The notes beneath the pieces are model-generated. The model saw nothing but the letters and a program-made list of their open reading frames with translations, was not told the origin of the DNA and did not search any database. Position numbers and translations under genes: made by a program. A stretch of 64,000 bases of DNA. Origin: Zopfochytrium polystomum (lineage: Eukaryota; Chytridiomycota; Chytridiomycetes; Chytridiales; Chytridiaceae). Shown piece after piece: positions 53,829 to 64,000 of the stretch; position 1 is the stretch's first letter; each line of letters opens with the position of its first letter. The DNA is taken from positions 113,360-177,359 of the forward strand of contig JAIVFJ010000140.1 of NCBI GenBank assembly GCA_025765615.1, in the 5' to 3' direction.

Positions 53829-53951
53829 TCTTGCCGGGTGGATTTTCTTCCTCTTTCTCCGCCGGATCCTTCGCCGCCTGAGACTGGTCGTTTGTTTGTC
53901 TCGCGACCTTGCCGTCGTCCCTGCTGCTGCTGCTGCTGCCGGCGCTGCAAG

Positions 53952-53984
<33 letters not shown>

Positions 53985-55339
53985 CCGCGGGGCTTTGATT
54001 GACGGTCGAAGGTGTGGGTGTTTTGTTTCTTGCCGCGGTTGTCCTTTTGGTTGTTGCCTCTGCCTGGTGTTGGAGATCTGCCGCGCGAGCGAGATTGGCT
54101 CTTGTTCTGGCCAGTAGACCTGGACCGCCGGTCGACGGCTGGAGAACGTGACTCGCTTCGGCCTTGGCGCTGCTGATTTTTCTGTTGTGGGCGAGAGGCG
54201 TTGCGTTTGGACTTGAGAGGTTGTTTGCCCCGGGGTCTGGATGAAGACCGAGCTTGGGCCGTCTGTTCCTTGGGGCGACTCGATGAGGAGCGGTTTCTTG
54301 AGGAGCGACGGCCTTTTCCGTTTCCCAACAGAGTTTTGAGTTCTGCAAGTTGGCGGGCAAGCTCTGAGATCCTGTCGTCAGGAGGAGGAGGGTCCGTACT
54401 ACTATTGCTAGACGTCAGCGCCGTGGTGACGGCGTTCGAATCCTGGCCTTGCAGCCCCTCTGGCTGTTGCTGCTGCTGCTGCTGCTGCCGAGTTGCTGCT
54501 TCTTGTTTGCTTTTGGCCTTGTCTGAAGCGCGCCGCAGTTTCCTATCAAGATGGGCTCTTTGGCGGTCAGTGAAGCTTGAGACAGTCCGGTTGTAGGCGT
54601 CTAGGAAGGCTGTGTGTCGAGGATTCTTGACGTGGTGTACGGCCAAGAGGGAGCGCACTTGATCGACATCGACCGCGGTCACGGCAGCAGCAGAAGAACC
54701 ACGCGAGGAGGAGCCAACCCCCGTCGAAGGAAGGAGTCCAAGCGAGGACTGGAGCTGCTGGAGCATGTCTTGGTTGATGATGGTGTGCGCGTTGAGGTCA
54801 ACAACGTCTGACAGGAATAGGCTGTAGGTGTTGCTGAAGAGGTGGTTGAGACGGTTGAAGTTTGCAGACTCCATCCCAACCAAGTGACGAGTGGCGAGCT
54901 GTTTGGCTTGGAGCTCGATGTGCGCGAGGGCCGACTTGGGCAGGGTGATGCCAGAGACGGAGAACTTGACGTGAGAAGGAAAGACACCGGATCGGTATTC
55001 CTGGGCAAGCTTGAGCGCACGCTGGTACGATTTATCCCGGGCAAAGTAGAGGCGAGCGAGGGACTGGGCGCGTTCTTCAGCCTTGGCAAGTTCTTGCTTT
55101 GAGACCGGTAAGGCAAAGGCAAGGGCCAGGTGGCGGCTGTAGACGGCGTCCATCACCGAAGAGCGAGGCGGAACTTGTGATTCTGCGAGGCCGTCGGTGT
55201 AGTCGGCGTACGTGCCTGGGGACCAGCTTTCAGGTAAGGCGTCTGGCACCTCGTACTCGGTGTCTGCGTCCATGGGGTCGTAGTGGAGGTCGTCGTCGAC
55301 AGGCATGGAACCAGAGAGGGGGGCGTCCGGTGGCGTCAT
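53825..55339 (-). CDS. Gag-like ORF1 of Penelope-like element (copy 2)
   Basis: 504 residues from ATG 55339, ending TGA at 53825-53827 inside the ATGA overlap with RT. Acidic start (PMDADTEYEVPDALP), helical middle with LNHLFSNTYSLFLSDVVDL, poly-Gln at about 285-292, heptad helix at about 324-338, and a tail rich in Arg/Ser, Gln and Lys with RSRGRSPTPG. Identical or nearly so to copy 3. Upstream, GTG at 55405 is in frame but not needed as a start. Confidence 0.75.
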
Positions 55340-55621
55340 CTTGAGTGAAGTTAGGAAGGGGGGCGACAGGACGAAGAACTTGAAGGGGACCTCGACCCGA
55401 CGCACGTGGGCGACGACGCTGTGTGACCGGTTGAAGGCTCAATGGCAGGGTGGGGCCAGAGCCTAGACTTGCCAGACTAGGTGGTGGTGTGGTGGAGGAG
55501 AAGGGGCTTGCTTGCTTAAGAGAGGGAGGCCCCCCCTATGAGGGTGACGGGGGCCTCGAGTGTTGGGCTTGTTGCTTGGTGTTTGAACTAGAGAAGTTTC
55601 TTGACCAGAGGGACTTTATTC

Positions 55622-55662
55622 AGCGTGAGCTTTCGGCTGTTTTGGCAGCCTCTTCAGACGCT
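55622..55662 (-). ncRNA. Hammerhead-ribozyme-like motif (copy 2)
   Basis: Same 41-nt motif as copy 1: core CTGAAGA at 55657-55651, GGCTG/CAGCC stem II, GAAA, predicted cleavage after GCTC. It lies about 280 bp upstream of the gag ATG. Confidence 0.75.
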
Positions 55663-55921
55663 TGAGTGAACAAAGAAAAACCAAGGGTTAAGAAACTTCA
55701 AACCAAAGGAACCAACAAGGGTGATTGCAACACTTGGGGTTTGAAAGCAAGCAAGGGATAGGGGATCAAGGGTAGGTTGCACTCACACACACACACACAC
55801 ACAAAGAAAGATTAAAAGACAGCATCATACCTCAAACCAAATGTCAAGGGCACAGGGGACACTTTTGGGTTTGGAAGAGTTTCTGGCAAGGAGAGGGGTG
55901 AAAGGGGGGGGCCCTGCCAGG

Positions 55922-55930
55922 CTTTATATA
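55922..55930 (-). promoter_or_regulatory. TATA box of Penelope-like element copy 2
   Basis: TATATAAAG on the minus strand, in the same relative place as in copy 1, between minisatellite and hammerhead motif. Confidence 0.5.
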
Positions 55931-55997
55931 CCCCCAGCCCAAGGGGGTCAAGCCATGGAAGGAAATGGAATGAATGAAACAGCAAAAAAGGAAAAAG

Positions 55998-56486
55998 TGA
56001 TTCCAAAGGTGATACCAAAGGTGATTCCAAAGGAGGGGTGATTCCAAAGGTGATTCCAAAGGAGAGGTGATTCCAAAGGTGATTCCAATGGTGATTCCAA
56101 TGGAGGGGTGATTCCAAAGGTGATTCCAAAGGAGAGGTGATTCCAATGGTGATTCCAATGGTGATTCCAAAGGAGAGGTGATTCCAAAGGTGATTCCAAA
56201 GGTGATTCCAGTGGTGATTCCAATGGAAGGGTGATTCCAAAGGTGATTCCAATGGTGATTCCAATGGTGATTCCAATGGAAAGGTGATTCCAAAGGTGAT
56301 TCCAGTGGTGATTCCAATGGTGATTCCAATGGAAGGGTGATTCCAAAGGTGATTCCAAAGGTGATTCCAGTGGTGATTCCAGTGGTGATTCCAATGGTGA
56401 TTCCAAAGGGAAGGGTGATTCCAATGGTGATTCCAGTGGTGATTCCAGTGGTGATTCCAAAGGTGATTCCAAAGATTCCAAAGAGA
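55998..56486. repeat. 12-bp minisatellite, copy 2
   Basis: Same order of unit variants as in copies 1 and 3, so the array was copied as a block and not re-expanded since. Confidence 0.95.
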
Positions 56487-56577
56487 TTCCAACCAAAAGA
56501 GGAAGAGATTCACCACAAAGGACCCCTCTGGGCGTCTGACACTGCCCAAAAAGGCAACTTCCATAAAAGGAAGGTGG

Positions 56578-56659
56578 TCACATGACCGCCATGTGACCAG
56601 TCACGTGACCCCCATGTGACCAGATCACGTGATCCCCACGTGACCCAGATCACGTGACC
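56578..56659. repeat. CACGTG-rich block, copy 2
   Basis: Same CATGTGACC / CACGTGACC series as at 51293, at the extreme 5' side of copy 2. Confidence 0.7.
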
Positions 56660-56687
56660 CCCCTTCTAACGTGGCGCGAGGCGGACG

Positions 56688-56760
56688 GTTAGAGGTTAGG
56701 GCGGTTAGGGTCAGGGTGGTTAGGGTCAGGACCTTAGGGTTAGGGTTTAGGGTTAGGGCC
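56688..56760 (+). repeat. Degenerate telomeric tract between copies 2 and 3
   Basis: Same series of TTAGGG variants as at 51397, with AGGACC where copy 1 has AGGGCC. It is shared with the next junction. Confidence 0.85.
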
Positions 56761-56896
56761 AGTGGCGAAGGCGTCTAGAAAGAGGGGGTGTGGTGTGGAA
56801 GGGGCTGGAGGTTGAAAGGGAGCCAAGAGAGAGAGTGCGGTCGCAAAGTCCTTGGGATTGGTCCGTTCGAATTAGCAAAGAAATGCTGGATCGTCT

Positions 56897-59119
56897 TCAA
56901 GAAGGCCGATTGCTCTTGCGGCTGTCTTTGCGCTTTTTGGCAAAAGGCTGCCACTGACGCCAGGGATCTCGGTAAGGATCAGGGGGAGGACCCTTTGGCT
57001 TTGGTTTAGGGTCGAAGGGCGTCGGAGGCGGTGGTCTTGGAGGATCAAAGAGGTCCGGTGGCGGGCTCTGGGGCGTCACCGGGACTTTGGGGTCTCGAAG
57101 CTTTGTGAGGATCGAGCCGACGGACGGGTTGCTGCGTAGCGCAAGGACCATTCTTGGCGGATTTCTGTCCCAAATCTCATGGACTTGGTCCTCGTGGGTG
57201 TTGAGAACGGGTCCGATCTGAAGGGCCGAGACTTGGGGGGCGTGCCGGACGACAAAGGGGAGAACCTTGTCTTTGGGGCCGTCGGCGGGCGGGTGGAGCC
57301 ACCGAGGCCTGTCTGCATAGCTGACTGAAGCGAAGATTGGCTCCAGGAACTTGCGTGGATAGCCCCGAGCTTGAAGTCGTTGGCGGAAAAGAGCTCGGGT
57401 GGCCAGGAAGGTTGATTCGGACGTTGAGTTGCGCACATACCGAATCAGTTCGCCGCGGATGAAGCCCCTCTTGAGGCTCGAGGGGTGGAACGAGGCCGGG
57501 CCAAGGTAGGCGTAGGTGTTGAGCGGTTTTTGGTAGGTGCTGAACACGAGGGAGGCTTCATCGCTGTCGTCGCTGGTGCGGCGTAAGTTAATGTCGAGGT
57601 CGAGGAAGGCGGCATGGGTGGTGCTGCGGTTGACTGTGAGTCGAAGTACACCGGGCCGTGAGGACGTGAGCAAGCCGTGAAGAAAGTCCACGTCGTCCGG
57701 TCCGCAGCAGAGGACCATGAAGAGGTCGTCAATGTACCTTCCGTACAGGGGGCAACGGATGCGTTTGTGCTGGTTGCTGATGATCCTGTAGACCCCGGGG
57801 ACGGATTCAAAGACGGCGAACCCGTAGAGGTTTGCAATGACAACGGCCATGTTGGTGCCCATGGCCATGCCACCGCGCTGCCGGAAGACCGTTCCCTGAA
57901 AGCTGAAGGCGTTGGCGTCAAAAACCCACTGTATCAACTGAAGGATCTCGGGGCGGATGATGTCTCTGCCGTGATCACGGAGCCAGGAGTTGAGGTTGTT
58001 GTTGAGAGATCGAATGACGTCTGCCACATGCATGTTGCCGTAAAAGTTTTCCACATCCATGGTGACGAGCAGGCAGTTTTCTGCTGGGAGAACTGGCACT
58101 TGGGTCTCGGCGATCTGAACGAGATGTCGAGAGTCTTTCAGGATGAACGGGAGGCTGTCCACAATGGGCTGGAGCACCGCGCAGATAATGCGCGAAGCGT
58201 TGGTGGTGATCCAGTTTGTCGAAGCGACGATGGGCCGAAGGGGGACAGCCAGGCCTGGACCGAGGTTGAGCATGTCGACGGGTTTGAGCTTGTGTATCTT
58301 GGGGAGGCAGTAAAAGGTCGGCACGGTGAACGACCTGAAGCCGTCGACAGAGTCTTGCAGAAGTTCCAGTTGCTGCCGAGTGAACCGGGAGCCATACTCC
58401 CTGACGAACTTGGTGACGAACGCCAGGTGTTTCCGGAAGAAGGCGGGAAGATCTGCTGGAGCCAGAACGGTGTAGTTGTCGCTCTGGAGGTGCTCGGTGA
58501 CGAGTCTGTTGTAGTCGTCAGTGTCCAGGACGACCAAGCCGAGGTTCTTGTCTGCGGCTCGGAAGGTGAGGTTGCGCTGCTTGGCCAGCTTGTGGGCTAG
58601 GCGGAGCAGGGACCGACCGCGTTGCTGTTTCTTGTACAGTGGCGAAGCCTTGTCCAGGGGCTTGCTTTTTTGACAGTCGTCGAGCCACTTGAAGCTGCCG
58701 GTCAGGGCGCGGCGGATGGAGCGCGCGATTTCAAAGACGGGGACAGGTACGTTGTCCGGGGGCGGGTAGGACTTGGGCGCGGTGAACAGGCGAGGGTCAA
58801 AGTCCGGGTCGTCGGGCGTGTTCTGGTGACGGAACTGGACCGACAGACGGTGGGTGAACGAGTGAAGGGCTTCATCGAGCTCGTCGTAGGTGAGCGGACG
58901 AGCGAAAGGGATGTGCTTGGAGCCGTGGGTGAGAAGCCTTTGAGTCTGGGGCGAGAGGGTGGCTGAAGAAAGATTGAAGAAGAGAGGTTTCTTTGTAGGA
59001 GGAGAAGAGGAAGAAGTTGAATCCACAGGGCCGGCGGTCTTGGTTGAGAGACGATATGAGGGACGTGTTCTGCAAGAGACTGAGATGCAGATGTCGCGAT
59101 GCTGCTGCAGCCACCTCAT
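56897..59119 (-). CDS. Penelope-type reverse transcriptase without GIY-YIG endonuclease (copy 3)
   Basis: 740 residues, apparently identical to copy 2 at the protein level, with the same LPKIHK, AMGT and YIDD motifs and intact catalytic aspartates. Starts at ATG 59119 in an ATGA overlap with the gag stop and ends near the 3' telomeric tract. Two intact, near-identical coding copies argue that the family is, or was until recently, active. Confidence 0.92.
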   Translation of the reverse strand: MRWLQQHRDICISVSCRTRPSYRLSTKTAGPVDSTSSSSPPTKKPLFFNLSSATLSPQTQRLLTHGSKHIPFARPLTYDELDEALHSFTHRLSVQFRHQNTPDDPDFDPRLFTAPKSYPPPDNVPVPVFEIARSIRRALTGSFKWLDDCQKSKPLDKASPLYKKQQRGRSLLRLAHKLAKQRNLTFRAADKNLGLVVLDTDDYNRLVTEHLQSDNYTVLAPADLPAFFRKHLAFVTKFVREYGSRFTRQQLELLQDSVDGFRSFTVPTFYCLPKIHKLKPVDMLNLGPGLAVPLRPIVASTNWITTNASRIICAVLQPIVDSLPFILKDSRHLVQIAETQVPVLPAENCLLVTMDVENFYGNMHVADVIRSLNNNLNSWLRDHGRDIIRPEILQLIQWVFDANAFSFQGTVFRQRGGMAMGTNMAVVIANLYGFAVFESVPGVYRIISNQHKRIRCPLYGRYIDDLFMVLCCGPDDVDFLHGLLTSSRPGVLRLTVNRSTTHAAFLDLDINLRRTSDDSDEASLVFSTYQKPLNTYAYLGPASFHPSSLKRGFIRGELIRYVRNSTSESTFLATRALFRQRLQARGYPRKFLEPIFASVSYADRPRWLHPPADGPKDKVLPFVVRHAPQVSALQIGPVLNTHEDQVHEIWDRNPPRMVLALRSNPSVGSILTKLRDPKVPVTPQSPPPDLFDPPRPPPPTPFDPKPKPKGPPPDPYRDPWRQWQPFAKKRKDSRKSNRPS

Positions 59120-59242
59120 TCTTGCCGGGTGGATTTTCTTCCTCTTTCTCCGCCGGATCCTTCGCCGCCTGAGACTGGTCGTTTGTTTGTCTCGCGACCT
59201 TGCCGTCGTCCCTGCTGCTGCTGCTGCTGCCGGCGCTGCAAG

Positions 59243-59275
<33 letters not shown>

Positions 59276-60630
59276 CCGCGGGGCTTTGATTGACGGTCGA
59301 AGGTGTGGGTGTTTTGTTTCTTGCCGCGGTTGTCCTTTTGGTTGTTGCCTCTGCCTGGTGTTGGAGATCTGCCGCGCGAGCGAGATTGGCTCTTGTTCTG
59401 GCCAGTAGACCTGGACCGCCGGTCGACGGCTGGAGAACGTGACTCGCTTCGGCCTTGGCGCTGCTGATTTTTCTGTTGTGGGCGAGAGGCGTTGCGTTTG
59501 GACTTGAGAGGTTGTTTGCCCCGGGGTCTGGATGAAGACCGAGCTTGGGCCGTCTGTTCCTTGGGGCGACTCGATGAGGAGCGGTTTCTTGAGGAGCGAC
59601 GGCCTTTTCCGTTTCCCAACAGAGTTTTGAGTTCTGCAAGTTGGCGGGCAAGCTCTGAGATCCTGTCGTCAGGAGGAGGAGGGTCCGTACTACTATTGCT
59701 AGACGTCAGCGCCGTGGTGACGGCGTTCGAATCCTGGCCTTGCAGCCCCTCTGGCTGTTGCTGCTGCTGCTGCTGCTGCCGAGTTGCTGCTTCTTGTTTG
59801 CTTTTGGCCTTGTCTGAAGCGCGCCGCAGTTTCCTATCAAGATGGGCTCTTTGGCGGTCAGTGAAGCTTGAGACAGTCCGGTTGTAGGCGTCTAGGAAGG
59901 CTGTGTGTCGAGGATTCTTGACGTGGTGTACGGCCAAGAGGGAGCGCACTTGATCGACATCGACCGCGGTCACGGCAGCAGCAGAAGAACCACGCGAGGA
60001 GGAGCCAACCCCCGTCGAAGGAAGGAGTCCAAGCGAGGACTGGAGCTGCTGGAGCATGTCTTGGTTGATGATGGTGTGCGCGTTGAGGTCAACAACGTCT
60101 GACAGGAATAGGCTGTAGGTGTTGCTGAAGAGGTGGTTGAGACGGTTGAAGTTTGCAGACTCCATCCCAACCAAGTGACGAGTGGCGAGCTGTTTGGCTT
60201 GGAGCTCGATGTGCGCGAGGGCCGACTTGGGCAGGGTGATGCCAGAGACGGAGAACTTGACGTGAGAAGGAAAGACACCGGATCGGTATTCCTGGGCAAG
60301 CTTGAGCGCACGCTGGTACGATTTATCCCGGGCAAAGTAGAGGCGAGCGAGGGACTGGGCGCGTTCTTCAGCCTTGGCAAGTTCTTGCTTTGAGACCGGT
60401 AAGGCAAAGGCAAGGGCCAGGTGGCGGCTGTAGACGGCGTCCATCACCGAAGAGCGAGGCGGAACTTGTGATTCTGCGAGGCCGTCGGTGTAGTCGGCGT
60501 ACGTGCCTGGGGACCAGCTTTCAGGTAAGGCGTCTGGCACCTCGTACTCGGTGTCTGCGTCCATGGGGTCGTAGTGGAGGTCGTCGTCGACAGGCATGGA
60601 ACCAGAGAGGGGGGCGTCCGGTGGCGTCAT
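59116..60630 (-). CDS. Gag-like ORF1 of Penelope-like element (copy 3)
   Basis: 504 residues from ATG 60630, matching copy 2 throughout, including the poly-Gln run and the Arg/Ser-rich tail. Ends in the ATGA overlap at 59116-59119. Confidence 0.75.
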
Positions 60631-60912
60631 CTTGAGTGAAGTTAGGAAGGGGGGCGACAGGACGAAGAACTTGAAGGGGACCTCGACCCGACGCACGTGG
60701 GCGACGACGCTGTGTGACCGGTTGAAGGCTCAATGGCAGGGTGGGGCCAGAGCCTAGACTTGCCAGACTAGGTGGTGGTGTGGTGGAGGAGAAGGGGCTT
60801 GCTTGCTTAAGAGAGGGAGGCCCCCCCTATGAGGGTGACGGGGGCCTCGAGTGTTGGGCTTGTTGCTTGGTGTTTGAACTAGAGAAGTTTCTTGACCAGA
60901 GGGACTTTATTC

Positions 60913-60953
60913 AGCGTGAGCTTTCGGCTGTTTTGGCAGCCTCTTCAGACGCT
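60913..60953 (-). ncRNA. Hammerhead-ribozyme-like motif (copy 3)
   Basis: Same motif, unchanged: CTGAAGA, GGCTG/CAGCC stem II, GAAA, GCTC, and AGCGT/ACGCT stem I. Confidence 0.75.
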
Positions 60954-61216
60954 TGAGTGAACAAAGAAAAACCAAGGGTTAAGAAACTTCAAACCAAAGG
61001 AACCAACAAGGGTGATTGCAACACTTGGGGTTTGAAAGCAAGCAAGGGATAGGGGATCAAGGGTAGGTTGCACTCACACACACACACACACACACAAAGA
61101 AAGATTAAAAGACAGCATCATACCTCAAACCAAATGTCAAGGGCACAGGGGACACTTTTGGGTTTGGAAGAGTTTCTGGCAAGGAGAGGGGGTGAAAGGG
61201 GGGGGGCCCTGCCAGG

Positions 61217-61225
61217 CTTTATATA
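61217..61225 (-). promoter_or_regulatory. TATA box of Penelope-like element copy 3
   Basis: TATATAAAG on the minus strand at the conserved position. Confidence 0.5.
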
Positions 61226-61289
61226 CCCCCAGCCCAAGGGGGTCAAGCCATGGAAGGAAATGGAATGAATGAAACAGCAAAAAAGGAAA

Positions 61290-61778
61290 AAGTGATTCCA
61301 AAGGTGATACCAAAGGTGATTCCAAAGGAGGGGTGATTCCAAAGGTGATTCCAAAGGAGAGGTGATTCCAAAGGTGATTCCAATGGTGATTCCAATGGAG
61401 GGGTGATTCCAAAGGTGATTCCAAAGGAGAGGTGATTCCAATGGTGATTCCAATGGTGATTCCAAAGGAGAGGTGATTCCAAAGGTGATTCCAAAGGTGA
61501 TTCCAGTGGTGATTCCAATGGAAGGGTGATTCCAAAGGTGATTCCAATGGTGATTCCAATGGTGATTCCAATGGAAAGGTGATTCCAAAGGTGATTCCAG
61601 TGGTGATTCCAATGGTGATTCCAATGGAAGGGTGATTCCAAAGGTGATTCCAAAGGTGATTCCAGTGGTGATTCCAGTGGTGATTCCAATGGTGATTCCA
61701 AAGGGAAGGGTGATTCCAATGGTGATTCCAGTGGTGATTCCAGTGGTGATTCCAAAGGTGATTCCAAAGATTCCAAAG
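61290..61778. repeat. 12-bp minisatellite, copy 3
   Basis: Third copy of the GGTGATTCCAAN array, with the same unit order as the others. Confidence 0.95.
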
Positions 61779-61870
61779 AGATTCCAACCAAAGAGGAAGA
61801 GATTCACCACAAAGGACCCCTCTGGGCGTCTGACACTGCCCAAAAAGGCAACTTCCATAAAAGGAAGGTG

Positions 61871-61952
61871 GTCACATGACCGCCATGTGACCAGTCACGT
61901 GACCCCCATGTGACCAGATCACGTGATCCCCACGTGACCCAGATCACGTGAC
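61871..61952. repeat. CACGTG-rich block, copy 3
   Basis: Third copy of the E-box-like block. Confidence 0.7.
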
Positions 61953-61981
61953 CCCCCTTCTAACGTGGCGCGAGGCGGACG

Positions 61982-62053
61982 GTTAGAGGTTAGGGCGGTT
62001 AGGGTCAGGGTGGTTAGGGTCAGGACCTTAGGGTTAGGGTTTAGGGTTAGGGC
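61982..62053 (+). repeat. Degenerate telomeric tract between copies 3 and 4
   Basis: Same TTAGGG variant series and orientation as the other junctions. Confidence 0.85.
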
Positions 62054-64000
62054 CAGTGGCGAAGGCGTCTAGAAAGAGGGGGTGTGGTGTGGAAGGGGCT
62101 GGAGGTTGAAAGGGAGCCAAGAGAGAGAGTGCGGTCGCAAAGTCCTTGGGATTGGTCCGTTCGAATTAGCAAAGAAATGCTGGATCGTCTTCAAGAAGGC
62201 CGATTGCTCTTGCGGCTGTCTTTGCGCTTTTTGGCAAAGGCTGCCACTGACGCCAGGGATCTCGGTAAGGATCAGGGGGAGGACCCTTTGGCTTTGGTTT
62301 AGGGTCGAAGGGCGTCGGAGGCGGTGGTCTTGGAGGATCAAAGAGGTCCGGTGGCGGGCTCTGGGGCGTCACCGGGACTTTGGGGTCTCGAAGCTTTGTG
62401 AGGATCGAGCCGACGGACGGGTTGCTGCGTAGCGCAAGGACCATTCTTGGCGGATTTCTGTCCCAAATCTCATGGACTTGGTCCTCGTGGGTGTTGAGAA
62501 CGGGTCCGATCTGAAGGGCCGAGACTTGGGGGGCGTGCCGGACGACAAAGGGGAGAACCTTGTCTTTGGGGCCGTCGGCGGGCGGGTGGAGCCACCGAGG
62601 CCTGTCTGCATAGCTGACTGAAGCGAAGATTGGCTCCAGGAACTTGCGTGGGATAGCCCCGAGCTTGAAGTCGTTGGCGGAAAAGAGCTCGGGTGGCCAG
62701 GAAGGTTGATTCGGACGTTGAGTTGCGCACATACCGAATCAGTTCGCCGCGGATGAAGCCCCTCTTGAGGCTCGAGGGGTGGAACGAGGCCGGGCCAAGG
62801 TAGGCGTAGGTGTTGAGCGGTTTTTGGTAGGTGCTGAACACGAGGGAGGCTTCATCGCTGTCGTCGCTGGTGCGGCGTAAGTTAATGTCGAGGTCGAGGA
62901 AGGCGGCATGGGTGGTGCTGCGGTTGACTGTGAGTCGAAGTACACCGGGCCGTGAGGACGTGAGCAAGCCGTGAAGAAAGTCCACGTCGTCCGGTCCGCA
63001 GCAGAGGACCATGAAGAGGTCGTCAATGTACCTTCCGTACAGGGGGCAACGGATGCGTTTGTGCTGGTTGCTGATGATCCTGTAGACCCCGGGGACGGAT
63101 TCAAAGACGGCGAACCCGTAGAGGTTTGCAATTGACAACGGCCATGTTGGTGCCCATGGCCATGCCACCGCGCTGCCGGAAGACCGTTCCCTGAAAGCTG
63201 AAGGCGTTGGCGTCAAAAACCCACTGTATCAACTGAAGGATCTCGGGGCGGATGATGTCTCTGCCGTGATCACGGAGCCAGGAGTTGAGGTTGTTGTTGA
63301 GAGATCGAATGACGTCTGCCACATGCATGTTGCCGTAAAAGTTTTCCACATCCATGGTGACGAGCAGGCAGTTTTCTGCTGGGAGAACTGGCACTTGGGT
63401 CTCGGCGATCTGAACGAGATGTCGAGAGTCTTTCAGGATGAACGGGAGGCTGTCCACAATGGGCTGGAGCACCGCGCAGATAATGCGCGAAGCGTTGGTG
63501 GTGATCCAGTTTGTCGAAGCGACGATGGGCCGAAGGGGGACAGCCAGGCCTGGACCGAGGTTGAGCATGTCGACGGGTTTGAGCTTGTGTATCTTGGGGA
63601 GGCAGTAAAAGGTCGGCACGGTGAACGACCTGAAGCCGTCGACAGAGTCTTGCAGAAGTTCCAGTTGCTGCCGAGTGAACCGGGAGCCATACTCCCTGAC
63701 GAACTTGGTGACGAACGCCAGGTGTTTCCGGAAGAAGGCGGGAAGATCTGCTGGAGCCAGAACGGTGTAGTTGTCGCTCTGGAGGTGCTCGGTGACGAGT
63801 CTGTTGTAGTCGTCAGTGTCCAGGACGACCAAGCCGAGGTTCTTGTCTGCGGCTCGGAAGGTGAGGTTGCGCTGCTTGGCCAGCTTGTGGGCTAGGCGGA
63901 GCAGGGACCGACCGCGTTGCTGTTTCTTGTACAGTGGCGAAGCCTTGTCCAGGGGCTTGCTTTTTTGACAGTCGTCGAGCCACTTGAAGCTGCCGGTCAA
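62054..64000 (-). mobile_element. Penelope-like element copy 4, cut by the window end
   Basis: Contains the 3' UTR and the RT gene from its stop (62191) to about codon 140, where the window ends. The rest of the element and probably the chromosome end lie beyond. Confidence 0.85.
62191..64000 (-). pseudogene. Penelope-type RT, partial and frameshifted (copy 4)
   Basis: Same protein as copies 2 and 3 but broken by three single-base indels, each in a short homopolymer: one A fewer near 62237, one extra G near 62650, one extra T near 63131. All catalytic motifs are still present in the different frames. The pattern looks as much like uncorrected sequencing error near a contig end as true decay. 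The 5' part of the ORF is outside the window. Confidence 0.75.

Larger units (their letters stand above)
51469..56687 (-). mobile_element. Penelope-like element copy 2, complete
   Basis: In sense order: CACGTG block (56578-56659), minisatellite (55998-56486), TATA box, (CA)n at 55782-55802, hammerhead motif, gag-like ORF, RT ORF, then about 140 bp of 3' UTR ending at the telomeric tract. The period to copy 3 is exactly 5291 bp with almost no differences, indicating a very recent duplication. Confidence 0.9.
56761..61981 (-). mobile_element. Penelope-like element copy 3, complete
   Basis: Same organisation as copy 2. Single-base indels in homopolymers appear at its 5' (right) side from about 61190 onward (for example an extra G near 61191 and one A fewer near 61794), which copies 1 and 2 lack. 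Confidence 0.9.

Overview
The window looks like subtelomeric DNA from a eukaryote, most likely an early-diverging zoosporic (chytrid- or blastocladiomycete-like) fungus. Evidence: short GT-AG introns of about 46-150 bp, TTAGGG-type telomeric tracts, an F-box/LRR gene, a fungal-type TauD dioxygenase, repeats built on an L-x-W-W-K motif, a possible centrosomal coiled-coil protein (which would suit a flagellated cell) and intron-bearing tRNA genes. The host assignment is an inference; no rRNA or other marker gene is present.

Layout. Positions 1-21,700 are GC-rich single-copy genes separated by long (GA)n/(CA)n and poly-T tracts: an F-box/LRR gene (-), a CEP95-like coiled-coil gene (+), two related genes with a potassium-channel-T1/BTB-like domain plus a broken third copy (+), a TauD/TfdA dioxygenase with seven exons (+), an aldo/keto reductase (-) and a WWK-repeat gene (+). 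Positions 21,700-37,600 are less GC-rich and hold a LINE reverse-transcriptase scrap, ten dispersed tRNA genes with ten different anticodons (23.8-32.2 kb), two inverted LTRs, and a Ty3/gypsy-type 5' LTR and gag running into a decayed LINE with APE endonuclease and reverse transcriptase. Positions 37,719-44,512 encode a very large NLR-like protein on the minus strand: PB1/ubiquitin-like N-terminus, TIR, NACHT NTPase and 25 near-identical WD40 repeats, in five exons that join in frame to 2187 residues. Positions 46,836-47,911 are a two-exon gene split by a solo LTR with a 5-bp target duplication.

From 47,916 to the end is a head-to-tail array of an endonuclease-lacking Penelope-like retroelement (period 5291 bp between the two complete copies; four copies, first and last partial). 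Every unit is on the minus strand and is separated from the next by a degenerate TTAGGG tract at its 3' side. This is the arrangement expected if reverse transcription is primed on a chromosome-end G-strand overhang, so the chromosome end probably lies to the right. Each unit with a visible 5' region has, in sense order, a CACGTG-rich block, a 12-bp minisatellite, a TATA box and a hammerhead-ribozyme-like motif; a gag-like ORF and a Penelope-type RT ORF then overlap as ATGA.

Most notable: the telomere-linked Penelope array with hammerhead motifs and an ATGA overlap, the TIR-NACHT-WD40 gene, an LTR element with a Tf1-style self-priming site, the solo-LTR gene disruption, and an intron whose poly-A tract has become coding poly-lysine in the second T1 gene.
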